DNA of 64,000 nucleotides from CAIMWS01 sp964409245 (GTDB lineage: Bacteria; Verrucomicrobiota; Verrucomicrobiia; Limisphaerales; UBA1319), in assembly GCA_964409245.1 (NCBI GenBank), contig CAYPCQ010000018.1:1-64000 (forward strand), read 5' to 3'. Positions 53,209-62,108 of this stretch are shown in pieces. The translations under genes and the position numbers were made by a program. The notes beneath the pieces were generated by a model, which saw only the letters and a list, made by a program, of their open reading frames with translations, was not told the DNA's origin and searched no databases. The first letter of the stretch is position 1. Every line of letters starts with the position of its first letter.

Positions 53209-54411
53209 ATGGGTGAGTTTTTTTTCACGGCCAAAACTGCAGGTGGCGAAAAAGTCACCGGCACGATCACCGCAGAAAATGAAGCGGGAGTGCTGCGCAT
53301 ACTGGACGAAAAAAGCCTCTTCCCCATCTCGGTGGTGGACAAGTCGGAGGGGGTTCGCGAACAGGCTGCCAAAAGGCGGGTCCGCACTCGCGATATTGGG
53401 ATCATGTATGGCCAGTTGGCTGACTTGATCGGTTCCGGAGTGCCGCTTTTGCGCGCATTGGATTCCCTGATCCGCTCCACCGTCAACCGCCGCCTCTCCC
53501 AATTGCTGAAAGAAATCCGGGCGGCGGTCGCGGATGGGAAATCCCTCACCGAAGCCTTCCGGCAATTCCCGGAAGTCTTCCCCCCGCTGCACACCACCAT
53601 GGTCCAGGCGGGCGAGCGCGCCAGTTTCCTGGAAGATGTGCTGCGCAGCCTGTCGGGTTTCCTGGAGCGTTTGGACGAGCTGCGCAGCAAGGTCATCGGC
53701 TCCATGATTTATCCGATTATTCTTTCTGCGGTGGGCCTGGTGGTGCTCGTGGGAGCGCTGCTGTTTTTCGTGCCGCGCTTTGAGCCTTTGCTGGCGAACA
53801 CCAAAATGCTGCTTCCCACCGAAGTGGTGTTCCTCATGAGCCGCGCTTTGCGTCTTTTCTGGCCCGTGCTCCTGATCGCCGGAGGCGGTGGCGCCGCGCT
53901 TTTGTGGGGCACCCTGAAAAGTGTCTCCGGCAAACGCTTCATTGAGCGCTGGCGCCTCAAAATCCCGGTCGTGGGAACCGCCATGCGCATGGTGGCCATT
54001 TCACGGTTCTGCCGCATTCTGGGCACCATGCTTGCCAACGGCGTGCCCCTCCTGCAAGCCCTCGCCATCAGCAAGGATGCCACCGGCTCCACGCTCCTGG
54101 CCGATTTGATCGCCCAGGCCGCGGAGAATGTCCGCGAAGGAAAACCGCTGACCGAACCGCTGCGGGAGGGCGGGCTGTTCCCGGACCAGATCCTGGCGAT
54201 GATCGCCGTGGCCGAAGAATCCAACCGCCTGGACAAAGTCCTGGTGAATATTTCCGACACCGTGGAACGGCGGACCAACCGCCAGGTGGATCAAGCGGTG
54301 CGCCTCGTGGAGCCGTTGATTTTGTGCGCCGTAGCGGTGGCCATAGGCTTCCTGGCCCTCGGCTTGCTGCTGCCCATTTTCACCATGGCCAGCACCTTGG
54401 GCAGCCGGTGA
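53209..54411 (+). CDS. Type II secretion inner-membrane platform protein GspF/PilC family
   Basis: A 400-residue platform protein with two T2SSF domains, each with a membrane helix: IYPIILSAVGLVVLVGALLF in the middle (about residue 168-188) and PLILCAVAVAIGFLALGLLL near the C-terminus. The motif QLADLIGSGVPLLRALDSL and GTMLANGVPLLQALAIS are the internal duplicate. It couples GspE/PilB to the pseudopilus. It starts 18 bp after gspE. Confidence 0.92.
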   Translation: MGEFFFTAKTAGGEKVTGTITAENEAGVLRILDEKSLFPISVVDKSEGVREQAAKRRVRTRDIGIMYGQLADLIGSGVPLLRALDSLIRSTVNRRLSQLLKEIRAAVADGKSLTEAFRQFPEVFPPLHTTMVQAGERASFLEDVLRSLSGFLERLDELRSKVIGSMIYPIILSAVGLVVLVGALLFFVPRFEPLLANTKMLLPTEVVFLMSRALRLFWPVLLIAGGGGAALLWGTLKSVSGKRFIERWRLKIPVVGTAMRMVAISRFCRILGTMLANGVPLLQALAISKDATGSTLLADLIAQAAENVREGKPLTEPLREGGLFPDQILAMIAVAEESNRLDKVLVNISDTVERRTNRQVDQAVRLVEPLILCAVAVAIGFLALGLLLPIFTMASTLGSR

Positions 54412-54533
54412 GGTGTTTTGCCTCCTTCCGATAGTCTTCCGGCTGGCCGTTTGGCCCCTCGCTAAAAAACCGGTTGCAACGCCTAAATTTGGCATTGTAA
54501 TTCCCGGAAAAAAGGCGAGAATCCCTCTCATAC

Positions 54534-55886
54534 ATGAACAAAAACACCCAACTTCGGTCGCGCCGATCTTTCCTTTGCACCGCTGCCGCCAGCGCGGGAT
54601 CGGCCGTTGTCTTCCCCACCTTCCTTCCCCTGCGGGTGATTGGAGCACCTGGACAACCGGGCGCCAATGAGCGGGTAACTGTGGCCCACATCGGCGTGGG
54701 CGGCATGGGCGGCGGCCATTTGGGATATATGCTGGCCAAACGTTCCCGGGGTGAAGTGAACATCGCGGCGGTGTGCGATGTGGATTCCAAACGCCGGGCC
54801 AGTGCTGCTCAATCGGTGGGCGGTAATGTTCAGGACTGCCTGGATTACCGCACCGTCCTGGACCGCAAGGACGTGGATGCCGTGGTAATTGCCACGCCGG
54901 ACCACTGGCATGCCGTTCAAACCGTCCACGCGGCGGAAAGCGGCAAACATGTTTACGTGGAGAAACCAGCCTGCTGCACCGTCGAGGAAGGCAAAGCCAT
55001 GGTGGCGGCGGGCCGGAAGCACAAGATTGCCATTCAAATCGGCTCCCAAGGCCGTTCCCAGCCGGAGGCATATAAGGCGCACCTGTATATCGCCAACGGC
55101 ATGCTGGGGAAGGTCCGCAAAGTAACCTGCTGGCACTATGCCAGCCCGTCCGATGACCGGCCGGTGCCAGATTCCGCCCCGCCACCGGAATTGGACTGGG
55201 ATCTCTGGCTGGGCCCCCTACCCTGGCGTCCTTACAATAAGAAATACTGCCATGGCACGTTCCGCTGGCTCATGGAGTCGGGTGGCGGCCAGATCCGGGA
55301 TCGCGGCGCGCATGTCATGAGTAATGCGCTGTATTTCATGAACGCGGATCAGACCGGCCCGGTATCCATCGAAGCCACCGGCACGGTGCCCACCAAAGGG
55401 TTATGGGACAGCGCCATCACCATGAATGTGGTGTATGAATTCAAGAACCCTGATTGGACCCTGGTCTGGAGCCAGCCGGGAGAGAAGGTTCCTTATTTCG
55501 ACGAGGAAAAACGCAAGAATCTGGGGATCCGCGATGGTTACGGTGCGGTTTACCATGGTGACCAGGGTAAACTCGTCGTGTGGGTGGGCGACGGCCAAGT
55601 CTTCACTGAGACCAAGGCGCTTGAATTCAAGGTGCCTGCGGGCGGAGTGGAGGTTTACAAAAGCCCGGGTCATCATGAGGATTGGTTCCGCGGCATTAAA
55701 ACCGGCCGGAAAACCATTATGAACATCGAAGCGGGGGTGGCCACCGCCTTCCTGACGGTGCTGGGGAATTTATCGCTGCTGCTCGGCCGGAAATTGCATT
55801 GGGATCCCATCCGCCAGGAGATTATCGGTGATCCCCAAGCCAGCCGTTTGCTGTGCCGCCCGCAGCGCCACCCTTACTGCCTATAG
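54534..55886 (+). CDS. Tat-exported Gfo/Idh/MocA family oxidoreductase
   Basis: A 450-residue protein with a twin-arginine signal (LRSRRSFLCTAAASAGSA). The Rossmann motif is AHIGVGGMGGGHLG, and the EKP motif is VEKPACC. Further on there is the typical NRGAHVM-type region (DRGAHVMSNAL), in the C-terminal domain. Substrate unknown. Follows gspF by 122 bp and is upstream of a secreted HEAT-repeat protein and an HzsA-like cytochrome, which suggests a periplasmic redox or glycan-modifying unit. Confidence 0.88.
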   Translation: MNKNTQLRSRRSFLCTAAASAGSAVVFPTFLPLRVIGAPGQPGANERVTVAHIGVGGMGGGHLGYMLAKRSRGEVNIAAVCDVDSKRRASAAQSVGGNVQDCLDYRTVLDRKDVDAVVIATPDHWHAVQTVHAAESGKHVYVEKPACCTVEEGKAMVAAGRKHKIAIQIGSQGRSQPEAYKAHLYIANGMLGKVRKVTCWHYASPSDDRPVPDSAPPPELDWDLWLGPLPWRPYNKKYCHGTFRWLMESGGGQIRDRGAHVMSNALYFMNADQTGPVSIEATGTVPTKGLWDSAITMNVVYEFKNPDWTLVWSQPGEKVPYFDEEKRKNLGIRDGYGAVYHGDQGKLVVWVGDGQVFTETKALEFKVPAGGVEVYKSPGHHEDWFRGIKTGRKTIMNIEAGVATAFLTVLGNLSLLLGRKLHWDPIRQEIIGDPQASRLLCRPQRHPYCL

Positions 55887-55923
55887 TCCAACGTCTTTAA
55901 ACAATTTAATTAAACAAAAAATT

Positions 55924-56535
55924 ATGAACCAAAACACATCTCCAGTTGTAACCGCCGCCGCCACGCTGGCAGTCGGTGCCGCGTTAAATCAAGCACAAGC
56001 CGCCACAGTGAGCGATTTGGTGGAGCAGCTCAAGAGCAAGGACGACCAGGTGCGAGGCAAAGCCTGGCAGGCTGCGGGTCCCTGCGGGGCGCCCGCCGTC
56101 AAACCCCTGGCCGAATTAATGCAGGATGCCGACATGGAAACCGCCCGCTCTGCCAAACGCGCCATTTACCAGATCATCCGCTACGCCGGACGGCCGGGAG
56201 CGGATGAGGAGGCCCGGGCGGTGGAAGCCGAATTGATTTCCGGGCTGCAAATCCCGAAACCCTCCATTCGCCGGGAAATCCTGTGGATGATTTCTGAAAT
56301 TGGCGGAGACAATTCGGTAGAGCCGGTAGCGGCCCAGTTGAAGGATTTAGAGGTGCGCGAGGACGCCCGCTGTGCACTCCAGCGCATACCCGGCGCGAAA
56401 TCACTTCGCGCCCTGAAAACAGCTTTGACCGAGGTGCCTGAGGATTTCCGCTTCAACATAGCCGATTCTTTGCGCAAACGCGGCGAACCAATCACCGATT
56501 ACCCCAGCAAAAAACTGGTTCCCACTAAATCTTGA
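55924..56535 (+). CDS. Secreted HEAT-repeat protein
   Basis: A 203-residue protein. The first 30 residues (MNQNTSPVVTAAATLAVGAA) look like a signal peptide ending at AQA. The rest is alpha-helical with three or four HEAT-like units (DQVRGKAWQAAGPCGAPAVKPL and IRREILWMISEIGGDNSVEP). HEAT units commonly mediate protein-protein contact in PVC cytochrome proteins. The ATG at 55924 is chosen because it opens the signal peptide; the frame runs 32 codons further upstream. It follows the oxidoreductase gene by 37 bp. Confidence 0.75.
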   Translation: MNQNTSPVVTAAATLAVGAALNQAQAATVSDLVEQLKSKDDQVRGKAWQAAGPCGAPAVKPLAELMQDADMETARSAKRAIYQIIRYAGRPGADEEARAVEAELISGLQIPKPSIRREILWMISEIGGDNSVEPVAAQLKDLEVREDARCALQRIPGAKSLRALKTALTEVPEDFRFNIADSLRKRGEPITDYPSKKLVPTKS

Positions 56536-56667
56536 GGTTTCAATCTCGGCGTGGGTTTTCCGCGCCCAGCTTTATTCACCATGCGCCAGGCTGATTTCAG
56601 GCCCATATCCTGCCTGGCACATGGTTTCTTCTTGTTTGTGAAAGTTCCGGAGCCAAAGTAAGGATCA

Positions 56668-59637
56668 ATGTTTGTGCAAACCAATCTAATCTCCAAAACT
56701 TGGCGATGTCTTCCCTGCCTGTGGTTCGGTTTGGGATTGAATTTTGTCGCCATTGCAGAACCATCCGCCACCAAGGTGGACACTCAAGTCCCCTGGCAAT
56801 CCTATGTGGAATCCAATTGGCTGTCGGAGGAAGCCGTTTCCATCTCGCTGGCTCAGCGTCCGGCACTGACCCCCGCCGATGATGCGGCAGGCGGATGCGA
56901 CGGAGTGGTCAATGGCACCTGGGGGTTTCATACCGGGTTCGCCGCCAATCCATGGTGGCAGGTGGACTTGGGCCAAACCACCTCCTTGGACCGCGTGATG
57001 ATTTGGAACCGGCCCCAGGCGCCGGAGCGTTCAGCCCACCTCCAGGTTTTACTTTCGGAAGATGGCACCCATTGGCAGACGGCCTATCAGCATGATGGCG
57101 CCATTTTTCTTGGTTTCGGCGACCGCAAGCCCTTGACCATCCCCCTGCGCAATCAATCTGCCCACCTGGTCCGGATTCAATTGCCGGGCGAAAACCACCT
57201 TCATTTGGAGGAGGTGGAAGTGTACGGTTCTGCTAATCCCAAAAAGAACCTGGCGCTCAATCGGCCAGCCAGCCAGATCAGCTTGTCCCAATGGTCCCAG
57301 GACCACCACGCTCCAACTGAACCGGATTGGAACCAATCTGCCCGCAAGGTTCTCACTTATTGCCAGCACCGCGCCGGTGAATTGCGGGATGCAGGCGTGG
57401 ACACCTCAAAAGAAATCCAGCAGCTCAAAGCCTTGGCGGCCAGGCTCGCACAAAGCCCGCCCACCTCCAATCACCCGGCCCGATACCTCGAAGCGCGGAG
57501 GATTCAACGCCACCTGGCTTTAGCCAATCCACTCCTCGATTTTGAAACCCTTTTGTTCACCAAGCGCATTCCATCCAGTTTTAACCACATGTCGGACCAG
57601 TATTACGGTTGGTGGTCCAAACCGGGTGGTGGCATTTACCTGTTGCGCAACTTCAAGGGGCAGGAAGCGCCAGTCGAGACCTGTATCACCACCTCGTTCC
57701 AGGCTGCTGGCAGTTTTTTGCGCCCCACCCTATCTTACGACTCGCAAAAGGTGCTCTTCGCCTGGTGCAAATATTATCCCAGCCTGGCGGGGGAACCCAA
57801 CAAGCTGAACAAAGCCAATGTGCCGGAGGATGCCTTTTATCACTTGTTCGAAATGAACCTCGACGGTTCCAACGTCCGCCGGCTGACCCAAGGCAAATAC
57901 GACAATTTCGACGGCCGTTACCTGCCGGATGGCCGGATCGTTTTCTTATCCACCCGCCGGGGCCAGTCCATGCAGGCTGGGCGCGACTCGGCGATTCAAA
58001 CCCAGGCTCAAAGCGACCTGCCCGACATCTATGTCCGGTGCGGTGGCGGCCCCGAGCGGCCCGTGGCCGTTTACACCTTGCATACCATGGATGCCAGCGG
58101 CGGCAACTTGTGCGCTATTTCACCATTCGAGATGTTCGAGTGGACCCCGGAAATCGCCCAGGATGGCTCGATAATTTATTCCCGGTGGGATTACATTGAC
58201 CGGGATAACATGCCCTACATGGGCTTGTGGGCCACCGGGCCGGATGGAGCCAATCCCCGGCTGGTTTATAAAAATTACACCAAAGCGCCGCATTGTGTTT
58301 TTGAAGCCAAACCGATCCCCAATTCCCACAAGCTGGTATTCACCGCTTCCGCGCACCATTCCCAAACCATGGGCAGTTTGGTGCTGCTGGATCCCAGCGC
58401 CGGCAATGAAGGAGCCGCTCCCATCACCCGTTTGACCCCGGAGATCCCCTTTCCGGAAATCGAGGAATGGCCCAAAACTTATTATACCAGCCCGTGGCCC
58501 CTTTCCGAGCGTTTCCACTTGGTGGCTTGGGGCAGCGAGGGCGCAGCTGTCGCTGGTCCGGCAGGCTGGGATCGCTGGCACGCGGTCCAGCGTCCCGCTA
58601 ATGGCATGTCACTTTATCTCCTCGACGCGGCTGGCAATCGGGAATTGCTCACTGCCGATCTCCAGTTTTCATGCACCGATCCCATGCCGGTGCGGTCCCG
58701 TCCCCTGCCCCCGGCAATGGCCAGCCCGGTCCACTGGGATCAAAACAAGGAAGGCCGTTTTCTGTTGTCGGATGTTTACCAGGGTCTCAAAACGGTGCGC
58801 CGCGGTGACATCAAGGCTTTGCGCCTGATCGCCATCCCCCCCAAAACTCATCCCACCATGAATGCTCCCAACCTGGGTTTGACCGCCGATGATCCCGGGA
58901 AATGCGTCCTGGGCACCGTTCCGGTTGAGGCAGATGGCTCGGCTTATTTCCGCGCCCCGGCGGGCGTGATTTTATTTTTCCAAGCCCTTGATGCCCGGGG
59001 TATCGCCCTGCAAACCATGCGCTCCGTCGCCCATGTTCAACCCGGCCAGACCGTCGGTTGCATTGGCTGCCACGAAAACCGGGCCTATGCCCCTCCGCAA
59101 AAGCCGCTCCTGGCCATGGCTCGAGCCCCTTCCCGCATCGAAATCGGCCCTTCCGGATCATGGCCATTTCGCTTTGACCAATTGGTCCAACCGGTGCTGG
59201 ATCAGTCGTGCGTTTCCTGCCATAATCCTGGTAGTGCTGATAAATTAGCCGCCAAATTTGATCTCCGCCCGGTCAAAGCCTACGAAACGCTCGTCCGCTT
59301 TGGCAAAACGAGTCTTTCCTCCCAAGTGTTGGCGGGCTATCGCCGTGGTTACTCGATCGAGCGGGATGGCATCGCCGATCGCAGCGAATTGTTGACTGTG
59401 TTGAACAATCCCCAAGGCCACCATGGTCTCCAGCTTGGCCCCGATGCCATGGAACGGATCATTGTCTGGATGGATGCCTATGCCCAGCGCCTCGGTTCGT
59501 TCAGCGCCGACCAGGAGCAAAGAATGATTCAACTCCGCCTGGCTAACCGTGATCTTTTCTTGGATCGCACGCTGGAGACAAAAAATCCCAGCCGCCATAC
59601 TCCGTTGGCCGCCAACGCGATTCCGGGACTGCCCTGA
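56668..59637 (+). CDS. Secreted HzsA-related protein with discoidin domain, propeller and two CxxCH motifs
   Basis: A 989-residue exported protein, paralogue of that at 14130. A signal (FVQTNLISKTWRCLPCLWFG region, then CLWFGLGLNFVAIAE) is followed by a discoidin-like domain (GFHTG and PWWQVDLGQ, about 60-190), a propeller with Asp-Gly repeats, then heme motifs CIGCH (798) and CVSCH (848). It lacks the third CxxCH of its paralogue. The C-terminus has AYETLVRFGKTSLSSQ rather than a third heme site. Same function is expected; no hydrazine context. Confidence 0.77.
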   Translation: MFVQTNLISKTWRCLPCLWFGLGLNFVAIAEPSATKVDTQVPWQSYVESNWLSEEAVSISLAQRPALTPADDAAGGCDGVVNGTWGFHTGFAANPWWQVDLGQTTSLDRVMIWNRPQAPERSAHLQVLLSEDGTHWQTAYQHDGAIFLGFGDRKPLTIPLRNQSAHLVRIQLPGENHLHLEEVEVYGSANPKKNLALNRPASQISLSQWSQDHHAPTEPDWNQSARKVLTYCQHRAGELRDAGVDTSKEIQQLKALAARLAQSPPTSNHPARYLEARRIQRHLALANPLLDFETLLFTKRIPSSFNHMSDQYYGWWSKPGGGIYLLRNFKGQEAPVETCITTSFQAAGSFLRPTLSYDSQKVLFAWCKYYPSLAGEPNKLNKANVPEDAFYHLFEMNLDGSNVRRLTQGKYDNFDGRYLPDGRIVFLSTRRGQSMQAGRDSAIQTQAQSDLPDIYVRCGGGPERPVAVYTLHTMDASGGNLCAISPFEMFEWTPEIAQDGSIIYSRWDYIDRDNMPYMGLWATGPDGANPRLVYKNYTKAPHCVFEAKPIPNSHKLVFTASAHHSQTMGSLVLLDPSAGNEGAAPITRLTPEIPFPEIEEWPKTYYTSPWPLSERFHLVAWGSEGAAVAGPAGWDRWHAVQRPANGMSLYLLDAAGNRELLTADLQFSCTDPMPVRSRPLPPAMASPVHWDQNKEGRFLLSDVYQGLKTVRRGDIKALRLIAIPPKTHPTMNAPNLGLTADDPGKCVLGTVPVEADGSAYFRAPAGVILFFQALDARGIALQTMRSVAHVQPGQTVGCIGCHENRAYAPPQKPLLAMARAPSRIEIGPSGSWPFRFDQLVQPVLDQSCVSCHNPGSADKLAAKFDLRPVKAYETLVRFGKTSLSSQVLAGYRRGYSIERDGIADRSELLTVLNNPQGHHGLQLGPDAMERIIVWMDAYAQRLGSFSADQEQRMIQLRLANRDLFLDRTLETKNPSRHTPLAANAIPGLP

Positions 59638-59854
59638 TCCCCGCAGTTCAGAGGGGATTCCATGGCGGACACACTGGAGCTTTATTGGCTCCAGTTGCGT
59701 TATCCATGTGCTTTGAACGGCACCGGGCGGAGGCGTTGAAAACCAGTCAGCAACGAACCCGTATCCCCTGGCAGATCGCAGTGATCTAACATCCCTAAAG
59801 GCTGCGTAAAACAAAACCAGGTGAGCCGGCCCGACCTGGTTGATTAATCACAGC
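59638..59854. other. Intergenic region with the infC terminator
   Basis: No gene seen. It holds the intrinsic terminator for infC and separates convergent genes. The usual rpmI and rplT are absent here. Confidence 0.55.
59806..59841 (-). terminator. Intrinsic terminator of infC
   Basis: On the minus strand AACCAGGT (59841-59834) pairs with ACCTGGTT (59822-59815), followed by TTGTTTTA, a T-rich tract. Located 14 bp past the infC stop codon. Confidence 0.72.
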
Positions 59855-60577
59855 TTAGGTTTGGTTGACGCGACTGCCATTGAGCTGCGCAGACGGATTG
59901 TTGGAAAAATTCCCATTTCCCGGTGCTGATGATGTATCATCCGGTTCGTCATTCTCATCCGTGGACTCCTCTCCCCGGTCTGACTCATGAGCTGTGCTTG
60001 GGGAGGGATTGGGATTCTTCGCCCGCTTATTGCGCGGCAGCGGACTCAACATCACGTTGATCCCCCTGCCAATCAACTTGGGCGGAGCATCGGGGTGGGC
60101 AAAAGGAGCCACCTCTTTGACGAATTTCTCCACGGTTTGAAATCCGTATTGCTGGTGCGCCATTTCCCGGCCTCGAAAACGCAGGGTCACTTTGACCTTC
60201 ATTTCCTCGCAAAGGAAATCGATCGCATGACTCAGCTTTACGGTAAAATCATGGGGATCAATGGTTGGGCTGAGTTGGACTTCCTTTACCTTGTTGGCGT
60301 GTTGGTGCTTGCGGGATTCCTTGTCCTTCTTGGACAACTCATACCGGTATTTCCCGTAATCCACCAATCGGCAGACAGGAGGCGTGGCATTCGGGGCGAT
60401 TTCCACCAAGTCCACCCCCAGATTGCGCGCCATCGCCAGCGCCTCGTTGACCGGGAGAACTCCCAACTGGTTTCCTTCCGGGCCAATCACCCGTACCTCA
60501 CGCGCACGGATCTTGTTATTTACCCGAACTTGTTGTGTGGAAGGAAATGACCGTTTTGAAGGAGGAGGCTGACTCAA
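59855..60577 (-). CDS. infC: Translation initiation factor IF-3
   Basis: Binds the 30S subunit and monitors start-codon pairing. N-terminal domain VNNKIRAREVRVIGPEGNQL and the C-terminal GREMAHQQYGFQTVEKF are present. The product is 240 residues, with a Ser/Asn/Glu-rich C-terminal tail of about 50 residues beyond the usual 170-190. The start codon is TTG at 60577, supported by a GGGAGG ribosome-binding site 6 bases before it. A non-ATG start fits IF-3 autoregulation known from enteric infC. It stands alone, without rpmI or rplT, and ends in a terminator. Confidence 0.95.
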   Translation of the reverse strand: MSQPPPSKRSFPSTQQVRVNNKIRAREVRVIGPEGNQLGVLPVNEALAMARNLGVDLVEIAPNATPPVCRLVDYGKYRYELSKKDKESRKHQHANKVKEVQLSPTIDPHDFTVKLSHAIDFLCEEMKVKVTLRFRGREMAHQQYGFQTVEKFVKEVAPFAHPDAPPKLIGRGINVMLSPLPRNKRAKNPNPSPSTAHESDRGEESTDENDEPDDTSSAPGNGNFSNNPSAQLNGSRVNQT

Positions 60578-60866
60578 AGGATGCCTCCCTTTTGAGGTTC
60601 ATTCATGCATCTCATGCATCTATAAATTGATTCTATCACTGATTAGCTACCGATTTTTGAGCAATATATTGCCCGCACCGGATTGCTGCAAGCAAATTAT
60701 TTTTAAACACCGAAACAGGCCCTGCCACGGCCCACAAAAACGGCTCGGTGAAGCTTGACGTCCCCATGATCTGATTTCAAGATGCTGGCGGTGTGCTTCA
60801 AGAAATGAGCCCATGATCGTTCAATTTTTGATCCCATAAATGAGGAATAGGAGGAACCATCGGTAA
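60578..60866. other. Divergent region upstream of infC and the heme-domain gene
   Basis: A perfect tandem of the 9-base unit TCATGCATC (60603-60611 and 60612-60620) lies in the infC leader and a 12-base palindrome GCAATATATTGC occurs at 60661-60672. No gene seen. Confidence 0.45.
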
Positions 60867-61976
60867 ATGGCGCGACAAAAACCAAAATTGATTTCAACCT
60901 CCGGCCATTTGGCGGATTCGGATGGCCACCTGCCCTATCGTGAACCTCCACCACCGCCAGCCAGTGACCAGCCAACGGCCTTGAAGCCTCCTTTGGCCAA
61001 GCCGTTTCCCCGTTTCCCCAACAGGCTTTGCTTATTCCTCCTCTGGATGCTGATCCTTGCGGCGGTTGATTCTGAAGCCAAGGCCTCCGAAGCCACCGGT
61101 AAAAACCTGGAAACCATTTCTCTTGGCCCATCCTCCAAGGAAGCGGTTTCCGCCGTTCGCCAGTTGCTGCGTAAACCGACCCGGATTATTTTGGCCCTCC
61201 GATTGAACGGCACCAATCTTTTAGACACCCTCAACCTGGTTGCCGTTCTGGGAGCCTCCAGGGATTCCCGAGCCGCAGCTCTTCTTCAGCCGCTGATCCT
61301 GGATTCCGCCCGCGAGCCTGTGTTGCGGAAACAGGTTATTAAAGCCCTGGCCAAAACCTCAACTGGCGCCCGCATGATTCTGGAGTCAGCCAATGATGGA
61401 GATTGGCCGGCGGACTTGAACTTGGTGGCGGCGATGGAACTGGCCGATTCCCGGTCGTCACGGATCAGACAATGGGCTGAAGCCATTCTCCCTTACCCCT
61501 ATGGCGCTCAAGGCGAGCCGATCCTGGGTTGGAACCGGCTGGCCAAGTTCAAGCCGGATCCCGGGAATGGCTGGCTGGTTTTCCAGCGGCCCGAATCAGG
61601 CTGCCTGAAATGCCACCAAATGAATGGCCAAGGCCGCAATGTAGGTCCCGACCTGAACGAGGTCGGGCGCCGCCTGGATCGGGAAGGCCTGCTGGAGGCA
61701 ATCCTGGCGCCCAGCGCCAGCGTAGCCTTTGGCTACGAGGCCTGCCTCATTCAACTGAATTCCGGGGAGGAGTTTTATGGGTTGATTGCCCATGAAACGC
61801 CCACCGCCCTGATCGGCAAAGACACCATCGGCCGGCTGATTACCCTGGCCAAAACGGATATATTCGAAAACCGCACGCTGAAAACATCCCTCATGCCATC
61901 CGACTTGCAGATCACCATGACGGCACAGGAATTGGTGGATTTGCTGGCTTTCCTGGCCCGCCCGCAACAGCATTGA
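60867..61976 (+). CDS. Secreted protein with C-terminal Pirellula/Verrucomicrobium-type heme-binding domain
   Basis: A 369-residue exported protein. A hydrophobic signal segment (LCLFLLWMLILAAVDSEA, about residues 52-70) precedes an Ala/Leu-rich HEAT-like region. The C-terminal domain has a single CLKCHQMNGQG heme motif, then VGPDLNEVG, the TIGR02603 pattern of PVC-type cytochromes. That domain is normally the tail of very large dehydrogenases; here it stands alone. It is divergent from infC. Confidence 0.72.
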   Translation: MARQKPKLISTSGHLADSDGHLPYREPPPPPASDQPTALKPPLAKPFPRFPNRLCLFLLWMLILAAVDSEAKASEATGKNLETISLGPSSKEAVSAVRQLLRKPTRIILALRLNGTNLLDTLNLVAVLGASRDSRAAALLQPLILDSAREPVLRKQVIKALAKTSTGARMILESANDGDWPADLNLVAAMELADSRSSRIRQWAEAILPYPYGAQGEPILGWNRLAKFKPDPGNGWLVFQRPESGCLKCHQMNGQGRNVGPDLNEVGRRLDREGLLEAILAPSASVAFGYEACLIQLNSGEEFYGLIAHETPTALIGKDTIGRLITLAKTDIFENRTLKTSLMPSDLQITMTAQELVDLLAFLARPQQH

Positions 61977-62108
61977 TGACTTTCCGGTTCGGTCATCGTT
62001 TCACTTCCACGGCAATGATCGGCCTTAGCCTCCTCCCGGTGAGGCCATGGGTATTTGAATAATTATTGACTGAATTGCATGAAACTGCGAAATCGAAGTT
62101 CGTAGAAC

